This document shows positions 23,300-35,130 of a DNA stretch of 64,000 nt, piece by piece (position 1 is the first letter of the stretch; each line of letters starts with the position of its first letter). The notes beneath the pieces are model-generated. The model was given only the letters and a program-made list of their open reading frames with translations, did not search any database and was not told where the DNA came from. The translations under genes and the position numbers were made by a program. The stretch comes from Zhengitettix transpicula (lineage: Eukaryota > Arthropoda > Insecta > Orthoptera > Tetrigidae), in the NCBI GenBank assembly GCA_037074705.1, contig CM073590.1, positions 243,076,601-243,140,600 on the forward strand. The letters are read 5' to 3'.

Positions 23300-23866
23300 C
23301 TAGCTGGGTGCCCGGCGTTGCTCGTGTACTTATTTATATAAACTCGAAAAAGTATTTAATTGAATACTTAAATATATAATTGTCAATTGTCACTCAGTCT
23401 TCATACATTACGAAATATTACATTGATGAAATTGTTAGCTAGACTCACAACTAATACAGCGCTAAAATTAACTTACATTTTCCCCAAGGATGGTAAAGTA
23501 ATTCGTATTCTTCTTTATTACCATTCGATGGAATATTGATGTATAAAATATTTCTGCTTTATTTCATTCCTAATAAAGGAAATATTTCCTTTGTTCGTTG
23601 CGTAGTAACGTCTTTCTCGCACGTGACGTCATTGTCTCTTGGCGCGCAGTAATTTAATATTTAATGATCACGGTTTTCAATTATAATTCTTTCCACATGT
23701 ATGCTAGGCGTTTCTCACCCTCACAGTACCGTTTCTCGTATTTTGAAGAATATGTGTACCAATTTTTGTTGCATTCTGTCCACGCGATAAAATTTGTATA
23801 AAGAACAACGTAAATACATACATACATACATACATACAAATATACATCCTTTTTTATTATATAGAT
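23300..23866 (+). repeat. Family C-type element without obvious tandem units
   Basis: It starts CTAGCTGGGTGCCCGGCGTT and ends with a (TACA)n run and TTATATAGAT. The start is the same as the element at 28123. The interior is AT-rich and does not show the duplicated units. It may be a distant subfamily. Confidence 0.55.
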
Positions 23867-25354
23867 TTAAGTTATTTAAATTTTTAAATGGTTGTTTTAA
23901 ATCTGAAATTATTTAATTTATTTGGCAGGTGAAATTAACTACAATAATTATTATTTTATTTTTTAAAAAATTAACATTAACTACCTGCTCTCATTATCAA
24001 TTTGAATACCCACGGCTATATTCAAAAAAAAAGAAAAAACAAGAAAGCAAAAACAGAGGGGTTGGTCGGCCAAAATACGGTGGTCATGAGACTTCATTGA
24101 ACTGACTTTGATGCGATTATTTTCCGGTGCTGATCAGGGCAGGTCAGGACTTCGCTGATGGTTCGGTTGGACGCTGCAATCCCTCGTAGTTACTGGAAAA
24201 GGGGGGGTTGTCAGCAGGGCAGCTTCATAATTTCGTCTAAACCGCAATAACCATCCGGAACTTGGAAACTAATTTCCTTTCGAAACTGAACATCTTCACA
24301 ATTTCCAAAATAAAAAATTAACTGTCTTCCACTCCAAAACTAAAAACTATCTTTGATCTAGATTCTGCACCTAATTTATAACATCACGAACCGATTTCCT
24401 TAACATCACAAAAATAAGTAACTTTCGCTGGCTCTAAAATTCACTCTCCCTAAACTAAAAACTAACTGATTCTCGCTTTCCTCTGCCAGCTCCCTTCACG
24501 AACCTCGGTTTGTCCAAATTTCCCCTCACGGCGTCTTGGATTCTACTTGTTAACCAACAGGAATTAGATCTCAATATATTAATTAGCCACGGGATGCAAA
24601 GAGCCAAATTCAGGACCGTGCGAAGACACGACCACGATGGTGCCAATCTGGTCGAGCATCTTGTCTATACGTGCTGAAATATGGTGACAAACGTTTAGCC
24701 TGGGCCAGACACAATTTTTAATCGTCACGAAGGTTTGTTTTTGTATCAGCTACTACCTGGGAAGCGAGCATTGACCCTCGTCTGAAAATAAATCAAAGTA
24801 CATTAATAATAAATAATAAAAACAGTTAAAATCATGTGTTAATTCTACCGAAGCGGAACTGTGTCGGAGTATACTCATTAAACATAAACAAAAGCGAATG
24901 TAAATTGTTTGTGTGGTGTTTATTCTTAGATGAGTGTGGACGATCTTGAGTGTAGTTTTATTAGACGAGAGGCCAACAGAAGTGAGGCATCGAGGCGCGA
25001 CGTTGTAAGTGTGTGTGTGTGTGTGTGTGTGGAAAGCTGTGAAAGGGGAACGTTACTTATTTGCAGATCCTATCTTCACGTGTGTGCCCCCCCCCCCCCT
25101 AGTTCTGCGCGACACACATTCGGCTACTTTCACTATCAGCAGTAATTACGACCCGTATGAGATATTTCTATTTACGTGGACGACCTTTCCGCGTGGCGAT
25201 TGTCATATTTCTTACGTCTGCGTCTGCGTGCGTATGTTGAGACACGGCGAATTGTCTTGGCTCCATTAACGTTTAAAACGACCAAAACTATTGCAACAGC
25301 TCCTACTAAAATTACATCATTATTTCATACTCTCTGTCAGATTATTTCTCGACC

Positions 25355-26446
25355 TTTTTTTTTAGGGTAACAGGCTACATGAGGGTATTCCAAGTAAGCC
25401 TGCGAGAGGATTTCTCGCAGGTGAACCTTCCCAGAGAGCTCTGGCGGGGGCTACCTTTGGGGATGCTCTCACATCTCTCTGGTTTTTTTGAACTAAGGTT
25501 CCCACATGCCGAGGCACCTCGGTCTGTTTCGAGAGGTGTATGTACCGGGGTCGCAGACCTTGGGCATACGGCAAGAGCTGTCCGCTATTCTTATTGGAAT
25601 AGTCGGCCAGCTGCCTCCTAAACAGGCCAAGGCAAGGCGAGGGGTAAGCTGCGTCCCCACAGCAATCCCCTCTCCCGTCATCGGAAGGGCGCGGGACAAG
25701 TACCAAATGCCCGACCTACCCGATGCAGGTTTTTTCTAAGGTTTTCCCTGCATTTCTTTAGGCGAATGCCGGGTAGGATCCTTAAAATATAGCCCGGGGG
25801 CCATAGTTAACCCTTGGCTACCTTCCTCTACCCTTCCGCATCCCCCCTTTCAAATCCCTTCCTATGCTATTAAAGGGGAGTTGCCCAATTTGGATCACCC
25901 TCATGTAGCCTGTTGCCCTAAAAAAAAGAGGGTATTCCACATGGTGGCAACTCCACTCCCCTTTAATAGCATAGGAAGGGATTTGAAAGGGGGGATGCGG
26001 AAGGGTAGAGGAAGGTAGCCAAGGGTTAACTAGGGCCCCCAGGCTATGGTTTAAGGATCCTACCCGGCAATTCGCCTAAAAGTGATGCAGGACAAACCCT
26101 AGAAAAACCTGCATCCGGTAGGTCGGGCATTCTGTACTTGTCCCACGCCCTTCCGATAGCGGGAGAAGAGTTTGCTGTGGGGACGCAACATTCCCGTCCC
26201 CGTACCACGACCAGTTTAGGAGGCAGCTGGCCGACTGTTCCAATAGGAATAGCGGACAACTCTTACCGTATGCCCCAAGGTCTGTGACCCCCGGACTTTA
26301 CACCTCTCAAAACAGGCCGAGGTGCCCCGGATTGTGGGAACCTTAGTTAAAAATCGGAGAGGAAAAGGCATCCGCAAAGGTAGCCCTTTCGTGTCTGTCC
26401 TACAAGGTTCTGCCTGCGAGAGAATAGCCCTCGCAGACCTACTTTC
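25355..26446 (-). mobile_element. Family A retroposon (outer copy), split by a second family A insertion
   Basis: The outer copy is on the minus strand. Its poly(A)-side tail is at 25355-25391 and its body resumes at 25939. It is flanked by ATTTCTCGACC at 25344-25354 and 26447-26457, a clean 11-bp TSD spanning the whole composite. The 5' end shows the GCCTGCGAGAGAA inverted-repeat segment near 26412-26436. A plus-strand family A copy interrupts it. Confidence 0.85.
25392..25927 (+). mobile_element. Family A retroposon (inner copy) nested in another family A copy
   Basis: A near full-length plus-strand copy starts at the GCCTGCGAGAGGATTTCTCG hairpin segment and ends CTGTTGCCCTAAAAAAA. GAGGGTATTCC flanks it at 25381-25391 and 25928-25938, an 11-bp duplication of outer-copy sequence. 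This proves nested insertion and explains the tail-to-tail palindrome. Confidence 0.85.
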
Positions 26447-26497
26447 ATTTCTCGACCGTGATATGTCTGATAAATTCTTTTTCTGAGGTCAAAAGGA

Positions 26498-26583
26498 AGC
26501 CTGCGAGAGAATTCTCTCGCAGGTGAACCTTCCCAGAGTGCTCTGGAGGAGGCTACCTTTGGGGGATGTCTTCTCCTCTCTTG
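26498..26583 (+). repeat. Family A 5'-end fragment with perfect palindrome
   Basis: Only the 5' end of the element is present. The 24 bases at 26502-26525 (half-site CCTGCGAGAGAA) form a perfect palindrome, followed by 'ggtgaaccttcccagagtgc' and 'gaggctacctttggggga'. It lies 40 bp beyond the TSD of the composite element. Confidence 0.7.
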
Positions 26584-27176
26584 AGTACGAAGTGAGCTTG
26601 AAAGCTGATACTTTGGCAGTTTAAAATAAGTAACGGGTTTGGTTAGTTCACCAAAGCATACGTTTGTAGAACGTTTTGTTTCAAAGTTATAAGCCAGAAA
26701 AATCGACCTCTAATTGATGTGACGGTTGTTTTGAACAATTTTGTGAGGTAACAGCAATGAAACTAATACTTTTTGAACCTTGGAACTGCAACCATCGTGC
26801 AGAGCATAAATACTTGTATGTGGTTGCCATTTTTCAGGAAGCTAGGTGCTACAGTTCCTCAACAGTAGTACTTCAACCTTCACAATCTATTCACGCGCAC
26901 GGTTGAATTGCACAGGTCACTTTTTTACAGGAGGCCCTGGCGCGCCCTCTCTACTACTGGTGAAGGTGTAATTTCACACAGAATTGTCTCAGACACATAT
27001 CGGCAAGATTGGAGATGGTGACTTAAAATTTTATTTGAAAATTTGATTACTCGGCATGGAATGACCCGTTAATAGAAAATTAATTTAATTTAATTTCAGT
27101 GATTTAAAAAATTAATCCGGTATGATCCATTTGTTATCAACCACCTTACTGATATGGTTTATCAAAAATACACTGG

Positions 27177-27439
27177 ATGAAGTTCTCTCGGGATTCCAAC
27201 CGGGTAGCGTAGTTTTGTAAACAACAACGTTTCGATGGCTTGCACCGCCATCTTCTTCAGGTGAAGTGGTTGGCAAAATATCTAAATTTTCGTCAACCTC
27301 GTGATTTTCCGGATCAATGAAACTTCATGGTCCAGGGAGTTAGAAGAGGTAGTCAAGAAGAAGATGGCGGTGCAAGCCATCGACACGTTGTGGTTACAAA
27401 ACTACGCTACCCGGTTGCAATCCCGAGAGAACTTCATCC
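27177..27439. repeat. Family F foldback element, copy 1
   Basis: Two arms of about 85-95 bp are imperfect reverse complements: GATGAAGTTCTCTCGGGATT with GGGTAGCGTAGTTTTGTAAA and GATGGCTTGCACCGCCATCT on the left, and the inverse on the right from 27355. The left arm read on the minus strand contains CTGAAGA, a 6-bp stem (GATGGC/GCCATC) and GAAACG. Non-coding despite short open frames on the right arm. Confidence 0.7.
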
Positions 27440-27615
27440 AGCAACTACACCGGGAAAACCTACGTTCCTTATTCAAAAATACAATGTTAATTTATATGTA
27501 ACTGTTCATCCTCTGCGAGTTCTTTAATCCTAGTTTTTCAAGGCTCTCTTAGTTCGTCCTATGTAAACAGCAGGGAAATCATCGCAAGAAATCTTATATT
27601 CTGTATTTATGTTTT

Positions 27616-27800
27616 CCGTCTGTTCAAAAATTCATAATAATAAGAGAGAGACAGCCAAATTCAGACAAATGAAGTGAACCCCAAAACGTTTCTGGAAGCC
27701 TTTGTTCCTTTCTTCAGGTGCAGAGAAACGCGTCAGTTTTTTTTTGAGGCCCTCGCCCTGGTTCTCAAGGCTATTTATTTTTTTTGATCTAACTTGAGTA
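27616..27800. repeat. Family D foldback, subfamily with AATAATAAGAGAGAG start
   Basis: Contains AAAATTCATAATAATAAGAG, 'acagccaaattcagac', 'aaaacgtttctggaagcc' and 'cctttcttcaggtgcagag'. Nearly the same sequence is at 32630-32860. It is diverged from the main family D at the stem segment (GGAAGCC instead of GGGATCC). Confidence 0.65.
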
Positions 27801-28122
27801 GTTTTAGCACACACGTTTTATATTTTACAATTTTTAAAGTTTTAATAAGTATTGACAGCGAATTGTTGAACGTCTGGAATAAATTCCTGAAGCAAGTGGG
27901 TAGAAATTTAAAGAACGGAAAATTTGGTTTGGGAGTTGTTGTTGTTTTTTTGGAATAAAACTGGTGTTGTTTTAGTCTTCTTTTTGAGGTTGACATTAAT
28001 GAAACCCTTGGGGGTAGCCGTTAATGATCACAGTTTTTAAATAAAGGGCAGTGAAAATATGGATTTGACATAAGAATGGCTCCACCTGGTAAGCTATACA
28101 CAATAGCCTTTTTATTGACTGT

Positions 28123-28903
28123 CTAGCTGGGTGCCCGGCGTTGCCCGAGATGTCATTTATCTATAACCCCCAATATGACTCCAATTTCGGCTGGTTTTGC
28201 GCAATTTTTATGTAACGCTACTCGAACCCTAATCATTATAATTAACTCTGAAAAATATTTCTTCAACGCAAATATCTGCCGTGTTTGCATGTTCCAAAAT
28301 TTGCACCCCGCTACCCCTGCATCTGAGGGGTAAATGCCAATTTGAATGTCGTAACTAAACACATTGACTTCCATAACCTTTGATTTGACTCCAATCTCGG
28401 TTGTATTCGCGTTATTTTCCTGTAAAGCATCTCCACCCCAAACCCGAAGGGTGTCCTTTTCACAGGGCGTAGGGGATGAAAATTGTATTCAGATAACATT
28501 GGTAAAAACACTATCAATATCTTTGACCCCTAAAAATATTTATCCGACTCAAATATCGGCTGTTTTAGTATGTTTAAATATTTCCACCCCCGCTTCTGGG
28601 GGTGGAAGACGCGTCTCACCCCGACAGTGTTGGTTTCCTGGTCGCAAAGACACACGTGTACGAAATTTGGTGAAAATTGTATTGACTGGTGTAGATTTGT
28701 ATTTTATTTAGAAAACGTTTCTATGGGAAATAGAAAAGGGCTGTTTTTTGGGTTTTCCCGGAAATTATTAGATTTTTTCTCGCCTTTTAAACCTTCCCTA
28801 GACCTCCACAAACATTTCAAGACTAAGATAAGATAAATCCGTTCAGCCGTTCTCGAGTTTTAGTGAGACTAACGAACAGCAATTCATTTATATATATATA
28901 GAT
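28123..28903 (+). repeat. Family C element, two internal units
   Basis: It starts CTAGCTGGGTGCCCGGCGTT and ends with the GTTCAGCCGTTCTCGAGTTT block, 'agtgagactaacgaacagc' and TTTATATATATATAGAT. Two internal units each hold a TAACG(C)/TTATTTT block, an 'aaatatttct' block and a CACCCC block. It is nearly identical in layout and sequence to the minus-strand copy at 60597-61370. No protein domain is recognised in its open frames. Confidence 0.7.
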
Positions 28904-29879
28904 GACAGTAAAATACGCTCACCTGATGAGGTCCGCGGAGGAAACTTCATCTATTACATTTTAATTTATTAAAATTAATTTTAAAATTCCCTAGTGTCTG
29001 TAGTTGGCCTTTAATTCACCCTTAAATGTAAAAGCTGTTCTTTGCGCATTACCTCAAGATATAGACTTTTTTTTAAAACGCAGTTATAAATTGTGTCATA
29101 AATGACGATGGTTGGTTTTTGCAACGCGGTTATTGTAATCGTAACTCGGGACCAAGGCAAATTAAATTGTGTTTGCTCGAAACTGTGACACGGGATTCGC
29201 TCATCTTTATCGCCGCCGCTTCCTCTACGTGTTCGCAGCAGACAAATTTTTTTTTTTTTTTTTTGCAAGGGCACGTAGCACGTGTTGGCAGCCCTGTCGC
29301 TGCACAATGGCGGCGGGGTGGGTGGCGAGAATTTCGCTGTTGTAAAATTCCCATTGTAACCCTGGAGGCTATTGTCTCCTCCTGCTCTATTGGCTCGTCG
29401 GTCCCGGGAAATCGCTGGGGATTAAACCTGAAACATCCTCACGCGTTGCCCAGTCTTAAACTAGGTCACATGCCCTCAGCAAAAAGCAATTTCGGTCTCG
29501 CGTCCAATAATACAAGGAAGGAATCGGGAGGGAGAGAAAAAAAAAAACTATGTGCCGTATGTGACTGAGTCGTAATGAACAGAATATTCAGAAAACTTCT
29601 GGGGCAGTGTTAAATGGATTACATTGGTACAGACTTGCAATACTTCACTTTTACAATCACCAATGGCGTCGGTTTCTGTATCATGGCAATTAGATTACCC
29701 AGTAGGTTAAACCTAAATATAAAAGTATTTGTCTTAAAGGCAATAAATGTCCTCAATCTATTTTTTTCCCAGGTATTTTTGTGTGTGACGTCATTAATTT
29801 AAAACCTTAAGCTTTCGACAATGACAGCAATAGTCATCTTAAATGTTAAAGAGACACATTTCAAGCCTATATAATCTTT

Positions 29880-30492
29880 TAATAAATAAAATGTTATGTG
29901 TGTATGTTCCGCATACACTCATGGATCAAATTTTACCAAATTTAGTCCACGTGGTTCTTTATAAATGGAAACAAACGCTGTGGGGGGTAAATAAGACGCG
30001 TCTACCACCCCTCAGGGACGGAGCTGGACGGGTGTGGCAATTTGCAGACATGCTGAAACGGCCAATGTTTGAGACCAATACAGTGGGTCAGTGAGATAGA
30101 TAGTGTTTCTCCCGATGTTGAATGTGCACCTTTCTGTATCGGAGCACCCTTACAGCTGAGGGGTTGAGGGGCGTTACACGAACATAACGCGAAAACCCCT
30201 CCGACATTGGAGTCGAATCCGGGTTTATGGAAATCGCTGAGTTTAATTATGACATTGGACGGGAGTCGAAATTTTCAAACACGTTAAAACGGCAGATATT
30301 TTCGCCTAAATATTTTTTTTTCAGAGTCAATAAGCTACATGGCGTTTCTCCAGATATTTTTCTGTATAATAATGGGCTGGGATGGGGGTGAAGGGATGTT
30401 ACATTCAAAATAACGCAAAAACGACCGATATTGGAGTCCAATCCGAGGTTATGGATGTCGCTGAGATTAATTATGACAACCCGGGAAACCTC
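29880..30492 (-). repeat. Family C element, two internal units, left end truncated
   Basis: Shares with 8921-9600 the GTGTATGTTCC start, the ATTTTACCAAATTTAGTCCA-like block, two 'ggccaatgttt/cggcagatatt' blocks and the repeated ATGTT/GCGTTACA motif at 30171 and 30396 (225-bp period). It ends in a decayed ACCCGGGAAACC terminus. Confidence 0.6.
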
Positions 30493-30677
30493 TATATTGT
30501 ATTTATAAGTAAGTAGAATGAACTGTGTGTGTGCGGAAAGAACAGGCAGAATACGGAAACAGGAGAATTTAAGTAAAAATGAAATAAAGGAAAAAAAAGC
30601 GGAAATGTGTTGTAGTTGTAGTGATAACCTGTTAAACACATCAGGAAGTTTCAAATCCAAAAATAAATGCAGGGGTT

Positions 30678-31187
30678 TGTAGTGATAATCCTCAGGCGCG
30701 TCAAGGATTGAGACACTTGGCAGTTACCTCGCGTTGATCTCTGGCCGTGATCATGTGGCACCCTCGATCTCTCAGAGTCCTCTGGATGATGCAAGTTTGG
30801 GGCTGCACGTCCGTACCTGGCAACGGTTCGTCGAGGAGTCTCTCTATAGTTTGTTTACAGCCCCTTCGCTGGATGTAAAATATCGATCTTCTCGACCAAT
30901 TTTGGATCGATCTTTCCTGAACCAAGAAATGTGATTGGTTCAGGCAGTCACGTATTAATTTAAATTCTGGGGTTTTTTGGAGAGACGTTTCCCACGGAGC
31001 GACAGTCCAGGTAACTTCCGAGGGTCAACATCCTACGTGCCTACTTCCAGACCTTAGGGATTATCTATCCGCCACGGCGACGCCTGGTCAAATTCAAACT
31101 TGCCAAGCTCTCAACCCTTGCTAATATCTAATTATATTAAAATGAAAAATATATGGTATACATCAATAATAAAACTATCGCGTTACA
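30678..31187. mobile_element. Solo LTR (510 bp) with 4-bp TSD
   Basis: The unit starts TGTAGTGATAATCC and ends TCGCGTTACA, with GGTT on both sides (30674-30677 and 31188-31191). A related copy lies at 45075-45560. TG...CA termini, a 4-bp TSD and absence of internal retroelement genes fit a solo LTR left by recombination. A minus-strand frame spells ERSIQNWSRRSIFYIQRRG in both copies with variations; I do not recognise it. Confidence 0.7.
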
Positions 31188-32629
31188 GGTTTAGGGAATG
31201 AAAGGGGGTGAATTTCTGATAATTGAGGATGCTGCTGTGAGAGTTTGAAAGCGCCTCAAACCAGTAAACGCAAAAGTAAAAAACACTGCACGCACAACTG
31301 AAGCTGAATTGATTTAAACAGCAAAGGAAAGCAAAGCTTTTCCTTGGACGCATGAAGAGGCGCGGCTTCTTCTTTTCCTCTTCGCTTCCAACTTCAATTC
31401 GCCGCTCTCTTTTTTTTACAGTCTACAGAGTGCGATCCTGCTTAATTTTCCAGGCAATTGCGTACGTGTACGTGTGTATGTGTGTGTTATATATATATAC
31501 ATCTCTCTCTCTCTCTCTCTCCGTGAATAAAAGACTTTTTGGCCTGCCCCCTTTGTCTTAGCCAAACCGCCCTTAGCGGAGGGGTCGCAATTTTCGTCCG
31601 TGGCCGCCCACAACTCACCCCCTCCCCCGTGCAAACAAACAAAACAAACAGCTCGGGGCAAAGACGAAGGCTCCCATGAATTCCTAAGTGGAGCAACAAC
31701 GACCCGAAAAAAAAAAGAAAAAGGGAAAACGTCTGTGTAGGAGGAGACCGCGACGGAAATAAGCAGTCGGCCGAAGTATTGCGACCCACGGAGAATCACA
31801 AGTTGGAGGTGACTGCTGATATTAAACACGCGGCTCGTGACGTGTGATAAGTGAAGGGATACGGACAGCAGTCGACAACAACTGAAATCACCGGTTCGAA
31901 TGAAAAAATAAATTAATTGCAGCAATAGTTTCTTAAACTTTGCAGTTATGTGGACGTGAACCCCTGTAAAGTTGGTCAAAATAACACTGGAAGTAAAAAT
32001 GAAAAAAAAAATTACGACTGATTGAAAATATTACTTGCTTATCCATTCGCTGCATCAGAATTTCTCTCACGTTCTTTTTTTTTGCTTCTTTTTTCTTCAG
32101 ATCATTGTGCGTCAAGAGCTGAACCCTAGGACGAAACATCAACGTTGAAAATTGAACAAAGGCCTTGGGGCTGGGTAACATAAAAATATCATTATTCTAA
32201 TTAGATAAATTAATAAGCCAGATAACAGACAAAAATAGGTGTTTCATCTTGTTACTTTCGTTAGGTGATTCAAGAAACGCAAGAGTCGTAAGAACGAAGA
32301 GAAATTTTTTTTAAAAGATTTTTTTTAGTTAGATCATGCAGTTTATTATGGACAATTTGTGACAACGTATTTATTAAATTACAAAAAAAGGGGGGTGGCA
32401 GTTGGAGCATTTTTTTTAATTGTAAATGATAAATTACGGAATTTAACATTCTCGTGCGTTATAAACTGTAATAATCACAATTTCCAAGACGATATCACAC
32501 GATGAAAGGCAATTCAATTATTATTTTTCGGAAAGAAACAGTAATTTATTTATGAGATAAATAAATAGCCGCATAACAGACAAAAATAGGCGCTGATTTC
32601 AATATTACCGAAAGTTTCTGTAATTTTTA

Positions 32630-32860
32630 AAAAATGAAAAAAAGTTACGTCTGATTCAAAAATTCATAATAATAAGAGAGAGAGACAGCCAAATTCAGAC
32701 AAGTGAAGTGACCCCCCAAAACGTTTCTGGAAGCCTTTGTGCCTTTCTTCAGGTGCAGAGAAACGCGTCAGTTTTTTTTTTGAGGCCCTCGCCCTGGTTT
32801 TCATGGCTATTTATTTATTTTATCTAACTTGAGTAGTTTTAGCACGCACGTTTTATATTT
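32630..32860. repeat. Family D foldback, subfamily copy 2
   Basis: Near-duplicate of 27616-27800 (same blocks AAAATTCATAATAATAAGAG through 'gttttagcac'), extended on the left by GTCTGATTC. Both copies are followed by the same TTTGAGGCCCTCGCCCTGGT segment. Confidence 0.65.
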
Positions 32861-34124
32861 TATTATTTCTGAATGTTATTATATGAGTATTTCCCCTGGA
32901 CGATGTGTGGACCCCGAGGTGATGACCTGGAGGAGATCAGAGCCATGATGGTAGTGTGTGTCCGTTAACGTCCGAGAGGAAATTTGCACGTGGAGTTTAC
33001 AACGTTTGTGGTGATGTTTCGAGTAATACTTTGTTCACACTTGTCGTAATTAACCGAGTGCGGTTTCGGGTCTGCGTAATTAGCTCTTTGATGTTGCGCA
33101 AACCACGAGGTAACTTGGAAGTGCGAGATTCAACGAAAACCCTCGTCATGACGGCGGTTTGTCGTCGTCGTGGTCGTTGTTGTTGTAGTAGAGTCCAATA
33201 TTCATGGGCGAAACCCCGCACAACACCCTCCCCCGCACCGCACCCCCCCCCCAACCAACCAAAAAACCCCCCCGCAGTTTGATTACCCTCGCCTGGCGTG
33301 CGACTCTTTGATGGCCTCTGTCACTGGATTGTTTGCCGTCAACTTCACCAGAGGCATTGATGGCAACACATCAAACAACTCCGGAACAGGTGGCCGACTC
33401 CCTTATCTGCAAATACGAATCACGAACACGCGCAAAAATGTCCTCCCGATAATGTGACACAATAGTCGAAAGTCTTTTCATCATCACCACTTTATTAGCT
33501 GAGGTACGTTCCCGCTGTGCACCTAACCAAAATATGTGGGAGAGGGGGGAAATAACTGATAATTACAAACTAATGAACAAAATAATCCCTTTGCGAAACT
33601 ACTATCGTCCTTACATCTGCAGAATCCAGAGAAAATCGAAATTAGAATTTGTAAAAGTGAATACAACGGTCATTTAAGTTTTAAATAGTTCCTGGAATGA
33701 GAAATGGTTGTTTATGTTACCATTGGAGGAAGAAGACGCAAGGTATTTTTTTTTGGCGAAATGCAGAAATAAAACGTTTAGCGAACCGAAAATAGAAATG
33801 TTAAAACCGACTCATTTTTCTTCTATTTCATCGCTCAATTTACTGCTAGGTCCAGAAGACCGGAGCCTGGTCAGATGCAGGGATGAACGTTTATGACATA
33901 TCAGAGTGAATGTGTTTACGATATTCTGCACAAGGTCACACTCCAGAAGCAACCGTAGTTTCTCGGACAATGTCGTTTGGATATAGAAGGTAGCGTTATC
34001 TTCGGTCCAGAATACCTACTGCGACCACTCCCGTCAGTATTTCTTCCCCTCTGGAACTTGCCTCAAATATTTTGAATCAAATGGCAAGTTTTAATTGAAG
34101 TAGATGTATGAATTATGTATATAT

Positions 34125-35114
34125 TGTAGTAATTATTGATAAATGATTGATTATTATTCTAAGTTATGCCGGGCCACACGCTGGAGACGCAAAAAATGTA
34201 GTATTTACTATTTAATAATAATTAAAATAAACAAATTAAAATTAAACGATTGGATTTTTAATTAAAAAGATCAGAGTTTAGAATATGCAGCAAAATTAAT
34301 TTATTAACATCAAGTTATAATAATGGAAATTATATTACATGTTATGGTATGTAACATTGATAATAAGCCACGGCTTGATCCTCAGGCCCGACTATCGGGC
34401 GTTCAATAAAGAATATTTACGACAAACAATTAAAATCTACAAAGTGAGAAAGTTATTACTTTAAACAATCAGTAAAATATTGAAATCTGACGATAAAATA
34501 TTTACTGTTGGGGTTTACATATAATTAGTTGTTTGATTTACCTTATAGTTTTGCGGTGCGAAAAATAAGGGGCTCGTACACAAGCGATTATTGCTTAACG
34601 CTTTTATATACAGGCCATTGTTTTCACAGAATTTACTTGTGCTTATTATTTGCACATGCAACACTTCCTGCTCGCTGTATTCGACCACGTCAACTGTTTC
34701 TCTGGTCTCTCGATCAATAAATTATTAAACGCATCAAAGTTTGGTTATTCACTTGATAAAATAACCTGGCGCCCAAGAACTGACGAATCGTAATAATTCG
34801 TGAACGTCTGCTAGACTCAGGAATTGTTCTGCATCAGGGAAATAAACAAACAGTCGGCATAGCATCGTCGCAGTTGTTTGCCCAAAGACTGGAAACCGGA
34901 GACTCCTAACTGACAACACTCCTGGGTCTGACTGTACTGCACTCCTCTGACTCCCAAACACACACACTGAAGGTCGGCGCGTCCAGCAGTGACAATACAC
35001 ACAGCAAGCAAGCAAGCAGGCATTATAGCCCAGTATTCTTGTACACAAATCGTATGTTTACGCCGCCAACAATCTTCTTAATTAATTAATTACGTTTCTT
35101 TTTTAATTACTACA
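34125..35114 (+). mobile_element. Family B LTR-like unit A (first of three in a row)
   Basis: TGTAGTAATTATTG to TTACTACA, 990 bp, with ATAT before it and (AT)8 after. Contains the GAAATCTGACGATAAAATAT box near 34484, a TATA/AATAAA-like region near 34720 and CTGGCGCCCAAGAACTGACG near 34767. Probably a solo LTR of a gypsy-like element; no gag/pol frame was seen. Confidence 0.65.
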
Positions 35115-35130
35115 ATATATATATATATAT

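Noticed and set aside
31416..31979. Longest minus-strand open frame (187 codons)
   Set aside because: It crosses CT-repeat and polypurine tracts, has no recognisable domain and no codon pattern beyond composition; a chance frame.
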